Origin: Aurantiochytrium sp. KH105
Lineage: Eukaryota > Sar > Bigyra > Thraustochytrida > Thraustochytriidae
Direction: 5' to 3'
Length of the DNA: 64,000 nt
Assembly (NCBI GenBank): GCA_003116975.1
Contig: BGKB01000011.1
Coordinates: 124,001-188,000, forward strand
Shown: piece after piece, positions 25,171-34,285 of the stretch
Numbering within the stretch: the stretch's first letter is position 1
Layout: each line of letters starts with the position of its first letter
Made by a program: the position numbers and the translations under genes
Notes under the pieces: model-generated
Told to the model about the DNA's origin: nothing
Databases searched by the model: none
The model's input: the letters and a program-made list of their open reading frames with translations, nothing else

Positions 25171-26519
25171 AAGCCGAAGGTCTAAGCCCTTGTTCAATCA
25201 ACTGCAAAAAGAATCGCGGCTAACGGCCAAGTTGTCTCCAGCTCGGTGCCGCCCAGATCAAAGCAACAGGCCACTTTGGTGGCGGCCTATCTGAATTCTT
25301 TGCGCCGCCGCCGCCGCCGGCGCCATCCCGGAGCCTGGCCGCTGCCGCCGCCGCCTCCGCCTCTGCCTGATCTTCCTCTCTCCGCCCTTGCACGTGCTGC
25401 GCCTCGATGGTGCGAGTCCGGGCCTGGCGCGCATGAGCTCTCGCCCGCGAATTTCGCCCACAGGCTGTTCCCCTTCGTGCCTGGCGCAACAGCCTCCTTC
25501 AAGAGGAGATTTGGAGACCGGGTGAGCGCACGGAAGAAAGGCGCGGTCCCCAAATCGTTCTTTCGTTGCAACCTTGCTCGCAGCGGGAAGTATCCGCCGG
25601 TCCGGGCCTTGCAGAGCAGGCACAACGCCATGGTCGGCGGGCGACTACTAACAGTAAGAGTAAGTTGAGAAGTTTGTCGTGGCCGATGAGTCGTGGCAAG
25701 ACGCGACAAGACCAGTCGAGAGATGAGTCTCGTCAAGACGAGATTAGTCGGGTCGAGACGAGACGCGACGGGAGCCCGACGGCGCCGCTGCTCTGGCCGC
25801 ACACATGTTGTCTCGTGGCGGCAGCCGCCGGGGATCATGATGATCAGCAGCGAGCCCAAGGCGGTTGGGGCCTTGACCCCAGGCTACGAGCGGTTGGTTG
25901 CAGAAAAGCCTGCGCATGAGCATGAGCAGTCCGCGGCAGCGAGCGCAGCATGGCAGTCCGCCTCGTCGCGGCAGCCACCGTACCGCAGAGGGAGGGGCCG
26001 ATAGAAGAACCGCGGATCGGATGCGAGGGAAGTAGCGCAGCGCCCGGTCCCATTGTAAGGCAAAGAAGGCACCCACCCACTCACCCACCCGCTGCATGTT
26101 AGTTTTGCCAACTTGCTTGCCGGCGGCGCACACCTCCCATTTTTCACTTCACTTCATTTCAAGTTCACTTTGCTATCTTTATCCGGCTGCTGCCGGCACG
26201 GCTGCTGCAGCAGCTGCAGCTGCACTGCCGCCCTTTGCTTTGCTTGTCTCCTCCCGCCCTTCTGGCGCCAGGCAGACCAGGCCAGGCCCGGTCCCAGCGC
26301 AGCCGCAGCCGCAGCCGCAGCCTGCGGCGTCTGCACCGGCGTCGTGCCAGGCTTCCGCGTCCAGGGCAGCCCGTGCCAGCGATCTTGGGACCGCTGCTGC
26401 GACTACTGCGGCTCGTGCCAACGACCATATCCGCTGCGTGACCTTGGACCGACTCGCCGCTTCTGGTCCGACTGTGGGTCCGCGCTGGCGGCGGCGCCGC
26501 TTGTGCGATCTGGCGCGGC

Positions 26520-26552
26520 GTGCTTGAGGCGTGCTTGAGGCGTGCTTGAGGC
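26520..26552. repeat. 11-bp minisatellite (GTGCTTGAGGC x3)
   Basis: Three exact head-to-tail copies of GTGCTTGAGGC in the spacer upstream of lipase 3. Confidence 0.9.
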
Positions 26553-26633
26553 GTGCGTTGGGCCGGGGTGGCACGATGTGGCTGGACGGGGCATGTAGTA
26601 GGTGCTCGGTGCTTTCGTCATGAATTTCCTGGC

Positions 26634-26676
26634 CTGGCTTGGCTTGGCTTGTTGGCTTGGCTTGGCTTGGCTTGGC
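26634..26676. repeat. TTGGC pentamer array upstream of lipase 3
   Basis: About eight TTGGC units. An equivalent array at 29138-29176 lies upstream of lipase 4, so the two + strand lipases have matching pentamer arrays in their 5' spacers. Confidence 0.8.
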
Positions 26677-27084
26677 AAAGCATGGACTGGCGAGGCGCGC
26701 TTCCGTCATGCTGACAGGAGGGCAGACGCTGCTGCATGATGTGAAATCTTCGAGCCGGCACGAAGATATTCGCGCGTGCATCACGAGATGGTTGCGTTGC
26801 GTCGGGGAGCGAGGTGCATATGGCAGCAAGGACTACGAGAGTGCATTAGTGCATCCTGGCGTTTTTCCGTAGATCAAAATCCTCGAAAAGAATTGCATTG
26901 CATGGCGTGGCAAGGCGAGGCTTGGCATCGCATCACATAGCACAGCATAGCATGACGTATCTAATGGCTAAGCATAGCCTGCCATTGTATGACATGGAAA
27001 AATCGAGACTCAGACGGAGACCCAGACCCAAAACCGAAAGCACAGCCGCCCGCCCCGCCGAATAAGAAAAGAAGAAAAGAAGAA

Positions 27085-27095
27085 GAGTATCAAGA
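27085..27095 (+). promoter_or_regulatory. GAGTATCAAGA start-proximal element (lipase 3)
   Basis: Exact copy of the 11-mer found before lipase 1, ending 9 nt before the ATG at 27105. Confidence 0.4.
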
Positions 27096-27104
27096 CCCAC
27101 AACC

Positions 27105-28334
27105 ATGCAGGTCGCAACGTCGAACCCCTCGTTCCAAGGCAACGTGGTCTCCACCGTGGACCTTAACGAGCCAGAAGGCCGCAACTGGAAGCGCATCGCG
27201 CTCAAGTCCTTTGTAGCACTCGGCGTGGTGGGTGTTGCCGCCGGCGTTGGCTTCGTTGTTGGTCAGTCGAATTCCGGCACCAGCGACGACGATGGCGCCT
27301 CTGCCTTGAGCGCGGTTGCGGAGGCCCAGGCCACCCTCAAGTCTGCCTACTTCGACGAGGAAAACCCGGTCTTCACCAACAACTTGACTATCTCCGAGAT
27401 CAACGATCTCATCGACATGTACGAGGCCGCAGACGATTGGGACGATCAGTTCATGACCGTGGATATCATGAGCGCTCTCAAGACGCTTCGCGATGAGGAG
27501 CAGGGCCAGGTTCGCTCTCTTCGCGCGGCGGACGAGGACGAAAGAGAGTCCCTTCGCGCGCGGCGGCTTGCGCTGTCCTCCAATCAGCAGACTATTGGCA
27601 CCGTGGCTTGGGCCGAAGTCGAGGCTGCGGACTACTCGGGAGGACTCGTGCACGAGAATGACGCCGTCATCGTCTTTCGCAAGGCGGATGCCATCTACGG
27701 TTCCGCTGGCGGCACCACTGGCCAGGCGTGCTGGGTCATGGCTCAGGAGTCCGGCGACACTGCCGATTGGGTCGACAACTTCGACACTGGCGATGAGACG
27801 GTCTGGAGCATCAAGAATTACTACCACCGCGCGGAAGCCTGCGGCTGCGAAAAGACAACGTGGTGGTGGTGCTCGCAGTACTATGCGTGCTCGACCTCTA
27901 AGGCGCATGGAGATGGCTTTGATGGCTTTGTCAAGCCGTACAACGCCCTGCGCTACCAGATCTGGAGCAGGATCCAGTCGACCTGCAACTCGAACGATCG
28001 TCTCATCATTGCCGGCTACAGCCGCGGTGGTGGTGTTCTCAACACCCTGGCCTACGCTATGTACAAGGACGGCCTCTGGTCTACTAGCAAGATGATGCTC
28101 GTCACCTTTGGTTCGCCTCGTGTTCTTTCTGACGGCCTTTCTGATGAGGTGCACGGCAAGTTTGAGCAGCTGCGCTTTGTCAACAACGACGATGTTGTGC
28201 CTAGTGTACCCTACGGCTGGATGGGCTACAAGCACTTTGGCACCAACAAGAACCGTAACGGCAACGAGGGTCGCGACTCCCCGGGCTTTTCCAGCTCCAT
28301 TTCTGACCACACCAGCTACGGAGACTGGTTCTAA
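27105..28334 (+). CDS. Membrane-anchored class 3 lipase-like protein, paralogue 3
   Basis: 409 aa, ATG at 27105. Cytosolic tail with NPSF (residues 7-10), transmembrane helix about 35-53 (SFVALGVVGVAAGVGFVVG), then a lumenal part. The Cys/Trp patch is CGCEKTTWWWC. The nucleophile is Ser306 in AGYSRGGG; the probable acid is Asp362/Asp363 in NNDDVVPSVPYGW; the probable His is His402 in SDHTSYGDWF. Paralogue 4 is its closest relative in the window: long blocks such as MYKDGLWSTSKMMLVTFGSP are identical in the two. It is predicted to act on the lumenal or outer face of a membrane; substrate unknown. A long antisense ORF over this gene is a codon-bias artefact. Confidence 0.85.
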   Translation: MQVATSNPSFQGNVVSTVDLNEPEGRNWKRIALKSFVALGVVGVAAGVGFVVGQSNSGTSDDDGASALSAVAEAQATLKSAYFDEENPVFTNNLTISEINDLIDMYEAADDWDDQFMTVDIMSALKTLRDEEQGQVRSLRAADEDERESLRARRLALSSNQQTIGTVAWAEVEAADYSGGLVHENDAVIVFRKADAIYGSAGGTTGQACWVMAQESGDTADWVDNFDTGDETVWSIKNYYHRAEACGCEKTTWWWCSQYYACSTSKAHGDGFDGFVKPYNALRYQIWSRIQSTCNSNDRLIIAGYSRGGGVLNTLAYAMYKDGLWSTSKMMLVTFGSPRVLSDGLSDEVHGKFEQLRFVNNDDVVPSVPYGWMGYKHFGTNKNRNGNEGRDSPGFSSSISDHTSYGDWF

Positions 28335-29137
28335 GCGCCACTGTCGCGCAAAAGCCTTGTCGCCCTCGCCTTGGAGGGCGACGTCCTTTTATCTTTATAT
28401 AGCTTGCTTCTCTACACGCAAGCGCTTCGTCCAAAACGTTATATAACAGCAGTCAATTCAATATGTTTGTGTTCTTCAATAGACCTATACTCGTTGTTTC
28501 TTGTTCGTCGTCGTTGTCGTTGTTGCAACGCGCTGTCGTCATCACCAGCCCTAATTTTGCTGTCGCGGCTGCCGTCGCTCTGCCGTCGCGGCTGCCGCCT
28601 CCTCGTCATTTCAAGTCCCGCGAGCCGAAATTTGCGCTCGTAGTGGTCCCAAGGCGAGCCGGACGATGGCCATCGGAAGGCGGACGGGCATACCAAGCCG
28701 ATCATCGCAGGGCAGCAAGCAAACTCTGGGCTTCGTCGCGACGAGCGAGCGAGCCAGCGAGCAAGCGAGCAAGCACGCACACAGATTTCATCGCGATGGC
28801 AAGCTTCTTTCGCTCATCCCAGCTCGGACGAACGGCCGGGCGTGCAGGTCAACTTGTTGAGCAGTTGTCCTCGCTTCGAAAAAGATCGCGCTCTCAGATA
28901 ACAAACAGAACCGCTGCTGACAGAGACAGCAGCCCGCACTCGAATGCAAGCACAGCCCGAGCCGACCACGCCAAGGCTCAAAGCGAGCGCACGCACAAAT
29001 CCCGCCGTGCTACCTCGTCCCCGCCGACAGCGATCTCCAACGCCCAAGATCGTCCTCGCAACCTCGCATCCTCGCTCGCTCCAGGCCGGCCAGTCACGCG
29101 GCTGGCCTCCTCGGTCATCCATGGGCGCTGCATGGCG

Positions 29138-29176
29138 TGGCTTGGCTTGGCTTGGCTTGGCTTGGCTTGGCTTGGC
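29138..29176. repeat. TTGGC pentamer array upstream of lipase 4
   Basis: Seven or eight uninterrupted CTTGG/TTGGC units, about 2.2 kb before the lipase 4 ATG. See the matching array at 26634-26676. Confidence 0.85.
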
Positions 29177-31213
29177 ACGATCGACCGAATCCAGTCCAAT
29201 CGAACCGACCCGATCCGTGCGACATTCGCACCGCGTCTCCAGTCTCCGTCCGACTTTGCTAGTTATTCGGTGCGGTTAGGTGAGCCTACGATAGGTGAGG
29301 TACCCGGTGACTAACCACCTCCACCTAGGCCTGTCTAGGCCCGCCCTAGGCCCAGCCCAACCGCTGCACGCGCCGCGCCCTGCACGTGCTGCGCCTCGCA
29401 GCTTGCTTCTTTCTTTCGCCACGGTCGATGTCTCTCTTGCCGCTGCACGCGCTGCGCCTCCGCCGCCGCGCCTCGGCGCCCGTGCCGACAGCCCCCGGCG
29501 CGGCGCGGCGCGGTCTCTCCCGCTGCGCCTCGCCGGCCGGCCGGTAGCGGCAGCCGGGGCGCGGGGCCGGGACCGGGACCGGGTCGAGACTCGGGCACGC
29601 CGGTCCAGGGTGCGGCGCAGCATGGAAGCCGCGGCCACGGCGGCCGGCCGCGGCTGCGGCCTCTGCAGCCAGCCCGACAGCCCGCGAGCTTGCGAGCTAG
29701 CGTCCTAGCTGCGCTGCCCGCGGCCAAGGCGCGACGCCCAGGCGCGGGAGAACTGCGACGCGGCGTGGTTGCTGCTAGCTGGACGGCTCGAGCGGCCTTG
29801 CGGTCATCCACCAGACGTGGCGCGGCCCTTTCTCCTGATCCTGGCGCTTCATTGCAGTGAAAGCTGGGGCTTGACGTGGCCGGGCCTGGCGCTGGCAGAT
29901 GCGGCAGCGGCGACGACGTAGGAGGCCGCGGAGTTCGCGCAGTGTGCTTTGGGTGTGAGTTGGTCAGCTCGGCCGGGCTCCTTCGTGCGCTGGCACGATC
30001 GATCGCCCCGCGATTTCCGCTGCTTGTTTTGCTTGTTTTGCTTGCTTGCCATGATGCAGAGCGCTCTCCTCCTTGACCTCATCTCGAGCTCGAGCTTGGG
30101 CGCGAGGAGACGGACGACTGGGAAGTATGGGACACGGCAGCCCGCCAGCTCGAGGCCGCGGCTCGGGGCGGGGCCGGGGCAGGACCGCGGCAGTTGCTTT
30201 GCTCTCCGGCGGCCGGATTCGCGCATCGCCGGTGTGTGGACTTGGCGTGGAAGGTGGAAAAAGTCGCAGCCACAATCTAAGCGAAGCGGAGCGAGGTAAA
30301 GCAAAGCACAGCACACCAAAGCACAGCACACCAAACTCTCTCTGGCTGCTGCAGCTGCTCTTTCTAACAACGGTAGCAAGAAAAGGAAATCCAAGCCTCG
30401 TCGTGCCTGGCGAGGTGGACCACCCATCGATCGCAGTTGCCAGGGTCGCTGTCGCCAGCAGTTGCGCCGTGGGCGCCAGGCTCCTGCGCGTTTTTTTCTT
30501 TTTCCTCGCATTCATTCATCTTCATCTTCCGCCGGTGTGCACCGCAGCCACCGCAGCGCGCCCCGTCCCAAAAGTGCGCCCGCCGGTGCAGCCACTGCCA
30601 GCAGCGAGCAAGTATAAGAAGTAGACAAGGAGAGCGGTGAATTGACGCTCGGTACGGCCGAGATCGATCCATCGATCGATCACGACGCTCTCCTCGGCCG
30701 CGGCGGTGCGCGACTAGGGAGAGAGAGTTGGCGGACGAGGCAGCCCCGCCGCCGCGCGAGAGGTTGCGATGACCGCAGCCGCGCTCGAACACGAGAAGGG
30801 AGCGAGCGATCTCCTCGCGCGAGGTTTTGTTTGGCCCAGCAGCCCGAGGAGAACGGTCGATCTATCTTGGGCCAAGCAGCCGCGCCAGCTAGCGGACGGG
30901 GCGAGCTCTGTGCATGCAGACATCGCGTCCGGCTCGGCATGCCATGAGGCAACGCCACGCAGCAGCAGCTGGCAGCTGGCTGACAGCTGGCTGGACGTGC
31001 GTCCATCGATCGATCAATCGATCGTCTTTATGATAAAATCAATCGTGCCAACCGAACTCCGTATACCGTCCGCTCTAACCTGCCTGGGCAGGTCCCGTGG
31101 CTTTCTGTTATTTAGCCGCGACGACGAGGCTGCAAGGCGCGATAGATGGCCACTTTTGGTAGTAGCGAGGCCGACCGACTGAGATGGGCAGCAAAAGGCA
31201 AGCGACTACAGGA

Positions 31214-31260
31214 CAAGCGAAGCAAAGCAAGCAAGCAGAGCGAAGCAAGCAAAGCAAGCG
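31214..31260. repeat. AAGC/GCAAAGC array in the 5' region of lipase 4
   Basis: An irregular AAGC tetramer array ending about 80 nt before the lipase 4 ATG. It keeps the lipase reading frame open upstream, but it has no conserved protein sequence. Confidence 0.75.
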
Positions 31261-31339
31261 GAGAAGGCCAAGCAGAAACCCAAAGCAAAACCCAAACAGC
31301 GCAAAGAGATCAAGACATCGATCAGCGAGCACGCCGAAA

Positions 31340-32575
31340 ATGCAGGTCTCCGCCGCAAACCCCTCGTACCGGGGCGATGCTGTCACCGCCGTGAATGTAG
31401 ACGAGTCCAACCAGGGCCGCAACTGGAAGCGCATCGCGCTCAAGACCTTTGTCGCCCTCGGCGTCGTGGGCGTCGCCGCCGGTGTTGGCTTTGTCGCCGG
31501 CCAGTCCTTCGGAGGCTCCGGCAGCGATGACAGCTCAGGTGAGCAAGCCGCTGTGGCACAGGCCCAGGCCACTCTCAAGTCTGCCTACCTCGACGAGTCC
31601 AACCCCGTCTTCTCCGGCAACCTCACCATCACCGAGATTAACGAGCTCATTGACATGTACGAGGGCGCGGATGAGTGGGACGACCAGTTCATGACCGCCG
31701 ATATCATGAGCGCTCTCAAGACGCTCCGCGACGACGAGCAGGGTGAGGTCCGCTCGCTGCGAGCCTCCACCAACAGGGAGGAGAACTTTGAGCGCTACCG
31801 CAAGCTTGCGCTCTCCTCGACCCAGCAGACCATTGGCACCGCCGCATGGGCTGAAATCGATGCTGCCGACTATTCCGGTGGCATCAAGTACGAGAACGAC
31901 GCCGTCGTTGTCTACCGCAAGACAGATACCATCTACGGCACCTCGGGTGGCACCACCGGCCAAGCGTGCTGGGTTCTCGCGGAGGAGAGTGGCGTTGATC
32001 TTGCCGACTGGATTGACAACCTCGACCTCGGCGACGAAGACATTTGGAGCATCAAGAACTACTACCACCGCACAGAAGCCTGCGGTTGCGAAGATTGGAC
32101 GTGGTGGTGGTGCTCCAAGTACAAGGCCTGCAGCAGGACCAAGTCCCATGGAGACGGCTTTGATGGCTTTGTCAAGCCGTACAACAACATGCGCTACTCG
32201 ATCTGGAGCAGGATCCAGTCGACCTGCAGCACGAATGATCGCCTCATCATGGCTGGCTACAGCCGTGGTGGTGGCATTCTCAACAGCCTGGCCTACGTCA
32301 TGTACAAGGACGGCCTCTGGTCGACCAGCAAGATGATGCTCGTCACCTTTGGCTCGCCGCGTGTTCTTTCTGACGGCCTTTCCGACGAGGTCCACGGCAA
32401 GTTCCAGCAGCTGCGATTTGTCAATGATGATGACATTGTGCCTAGTGTCCCTTACGGCTGGATGGGCTACAAGCACTTTGGCACCAACAAGAACTCCAAC
32501 GGCAACGAGGGACGCGACAAGCCTGGCTTCTCGTACAGCATCCCCGACCACCTCGGCTATGGCAGCTGGTTCTAA
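31340..32575 (+). CDS. Membrane-anchored class 3 lipase-like protein, paralogue 4
   Basis: 411 aa from MQVSAANPSYRG (31340), aligned with the starts of the other copies; the frame is open upstream only through an AAGC repeat. The cytosolic tail carries NPSY, a classical NPxY form. The transmembrane helix is at about 37-56 (TFVALGVVGVAAGVGFVAGQ). The Cys/Trp patch is CGCEDWTWWWC. The nucleophile is Ser308 in AGYSRGGG, the acid loop is NDDDIVPSVPYGW, and His404 lies in PDHLGYGSWF. It is the closest relative of paralogue 3 and in the same orientation, consistent with a tandem duplication. Role and substrate are unknown beyond lipase-like hydrolysis at a membrane. Confidence 0.85.
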   Translation: MQVSAANPSYRGDAVTAVNVDESNQGRNWKRIALKTFVALGVVGVAAGVGFVAGQSFGGSGSDDSSGEQAAVAQAQATLKSAYLDESNPVFSGNLTITEINELIDMYEGADEWDDQFMTADIMSALKTLRDDEQGEVRSLRASTNREENFERYRKLALSSTQQTIGTAAWAEIDAADYSGGIKYENDAVVVYRKTDTIYGTSGGTTGQACWVLAEESGVDLADWIDNLDLGDEDIWSIKNYYHRTEACGCEDWTWWWCSKYKACSRTKSHGDGFDGFVKPYNNMRYSIWSRIQSTCSTNDRLIMAGYSRGGGILNSLAYVMYKDGLWSTSKMMLVTFGSPRVLSDGLSDEVHGKFQQLRFVNDDDIVPSVPYGWMGYKHFGTNKNSNGNEGRDKPGFSYSIPDHLGYGSWF

Positions 32576-32931
32576 GCTCTTATAGGTCACGTCACGATCT
32601 ATTCTTGCTAGGCCTTGCGCAGGCCTATACTTTGTTGTGTTTAACTTTTTCTATTTTTTATTTTATTTTACTCCATTTTACGATGCCATTTTACTCCATT
32701 TTTCGCTTTGTTGTTTCCTCTTTTTGGCTTTCACGTTCATTGGAGGCTTGGAAACCCCGCTGTGCTCGTGTGCCGCGCGCAAAGGTTCAAGCGAGTGAGC
32801 GAGCGTGCGAGCAAGTGAGCGGGCGAGCGAGTGAGCGAGTGAGCTTTGCAGATACACATCACATACTCTCTAAAAGTAGATACGGCGCGGGGCTCGTTTC
32901 GAGCATACGAGCACGCAAGCAAAGCTCTGCC
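32576..32931. other. Spacer between lipase 4 and the SET-domain gene
   Basis: 356 bp. A T-rich tract (about 32640-32730) follows two AGGCC elements (32609-32627). A GAGCGAGT octamer array (32791-32844) lies just before the SET gene. An in-frame ATG near 32680 lies in the T-rich tract and is unlikely to be used. Confidence 0.5.
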
Positions 32932-33771
32932 ATGGGCGATGCCCACTATGAGTTTGCAGACGCCTCCGCACACGAGCGCTTCTCGAGCTGTCGTCCTATC
33001 AGGCTCATTAATAGAGACCTTGGATACCCGATCGCTGTCGTGGACGACGATGGCTCGTATCTTGTGCCGCCTGATGAAGACTTTGAAGAAGAGAACTTTT
33101 TGGCGACACAGACGCGAGCATGGCTTGGTGCCGTACAGAAGTGCCGCCGCGACGGCTGGCCCCGCGTGGAAAACAAGACTAGCCGCGTGCATGGGGTCGG
33201 CGTCTTTGCGGCACAAGATATCCCCGCGGGTGCCACGATTGGCTTCTACAACGGGACCGTTTACACGCAGGAAGCCTGGGATGAGCTTGAAAGGCTCGAC
33301 GAGTCCCGCACTGACAACTTTCTTTTCAATCTCAATGATGGCGCACACGGTATTGTACTCGACGGAAGTCTTGGCAAGGGTATCAATGCTCTCAAATTTC
33401 TCAACCACTCGTGCACTCCCAATGTGCGCATGCAAGAGGTTTTTCTTCAGAGGTCCTGGGCCGTCTTGGTCGTCGCGCTACGTGACATTGCGACAAAAGA
33501 GGAATTATCGCACGATTTTGCACTGCATACAGAAGATGCCAACGAGGCTGAGACGCCGTGCACCTGTGGTGCCGCTGAATGTCGTGGCAAGCTCTACGCT
33601 TATTTCCCCTGGGACGACGGTGATGACGATGACGAGGATGATGACGATGACGATGATGGCAACGACGATGGCGACAATCACAATGGAACATCAAGCAATG
33701 ACGAGAGCCAAGACGAAAGCGATCATGGCGCGCAAAGCGAAAGAGTCGAAGAAAGCGATGCCACTATTTAG
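32932..33771 (+). CDS. SET-domain protein with post-SET motif
   Basis: 279 aa from MGDAHYEFADASAHE (32932). The SET domain spans about residues 80-200: RVHGVGVFAAQDIPAGATIG at its start, NHSCTPNV (158-165) forming the SAM/pseudoknot core, then KEELSHDFAL where active SET proteins usually have an ELTYDY-type motif. A post-SET-like CxCxxxxC (Cys210, Cys212, Cys217) follows. The C-terminal ~50 residues are an Asp-rich acidic tail. SET proteins methylate lysines on histones or other proteins; the substrate cannot be read from this sequence. The Tyr-to-His change in the last SET motif may reduce or alter activity. It is in the same direction as ECM29, 514 bp upstream of it. Confidence 0.8.
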   Translation: MGDAHYEFADASAHERFSSCRPIRLINRDLGYPIAVVDDDGSYLVPPDEDFEEENFLATQTRAWLGAVQKCRRDGWPRVENKTSRVHGVGVFAAQDIPAGATIGFYNGTVYTQEAWDELERLDESRTDNFLFNLNDGAHGIVLDGSLGKGINALKFLNHSCTPNVRMQEVFLQRSWAVLVVALRDIATKEELSHDFALHTEDANEAETPCTCGAAECRGKLYAYFPWDDGDDDDEDDDDDDDGNDDGDNHNGTSSNDESQDESDHGAQSERVEESDATI

Positions 33772-34285
33772 ACACCTAGACTCAGGCTCGACGCGCAATC
33801 ATTGCACTTTTATGAGCTTTATTTCGTATCACAGCCATTATCTTTTCCTCTTTCCCATTCTTCTTCCCCTTCCTCAACATTCTCTCGCGCAACTGTGCGC
33901 TCAGCCTTGCTACATCTGACTTTGCCTTGCGACGGACAAACGCACCCACCCCGAGACTCAAAACCTGTACCAGCAGCGCCGCCCCGCTCGAGAAGACCTC
34001 TCTCTCTCTCTCTCTGTCCGCTTTTTGGCGGCACATTCATTGCGCCAAGCGCGAGCGCATCAGGTCGAGCCCCGAGGTCCCGATTCCGAGAGGTCTGCCG
34101 CGGACGGGCCTCGACGAAGCTTCGCTGTCTCGCTCCGACTCGGGCTCGAACTTGGAGTCGAACTCGAGCGAGTCCTTCGTTCATCAGTTGCGTTTCCTCG
34201 CTTCTCGCTGCTTCATCGCTGCAGCCATCGTCACATCAAAAACGCGAGGACGAAGCTGCTGCGGCGCGGCGGCGACGCGGGGAAG
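33772..34285. promoter_or_regulatory. Upstream region of ECM29
   Basis: 514 bp with a CT dinucleotide run at 33998-34015 and pyrimidine-rich sequence around 33840-33890. The ECM29 frame is open back to 34025, but without an ATG before 34286. Confidence 0.45.

Larger units (their letters stand above)
22946..27104. other. Long repeat-rich spacer between lipase 2 and lipase 3
   Basis: 4.16 kb with no confident gene. From left to right it holds a TTTGC/TTTGA array (23075-23120), GC-rich non-coding-looking sequence, an A/T-richer stretch at about 24200-25200 (see the entry at 24585), CCG-type trinucleotide-rich sequence near 25300-25370, a GAC/GTC-rich run (25690-25770), a GTGCTTGAGGC x3 minisatellite (26520-26552) and a TTGGC array (26634-26676). 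Both lipase promoters must be inside. Confidence 0.45.
28335..31339. other. Repeat-rich spacer between lipase 3 and lipase 4
   Basis: 3.0 kb with no confident gene. It contains GTCGTTGTTGC-type runs after the lipase 3 3' end, a TTGGC array (29138-29176), CCTAGGCC elements (29324-29350), an AGCACA/AAAGC array (about 30290-30335), GATC-rich palindromic runs (about 30663-30680 and 31003-31021), and an AAGC array (31214-31260) next to the lipase 4 start. ORFs here are GC-biased and low in complexity. Confidence 0.45.

Noticed and set aside
27090..28310. 406-codon ORF antisense to lipase 3 (with similar antisense ORFs over lipases 1, 2 and 4)
   Set aside because: All four arise from the same codon bias opposite conserved lipase sequence; they lack their own start context and domain.
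29849..30511. 220-codon - strand ORF in the lipase 3-4 spacer
   Set aside because: Skewed composition, overlapping ORFs in other frames, no domain or plausible start.
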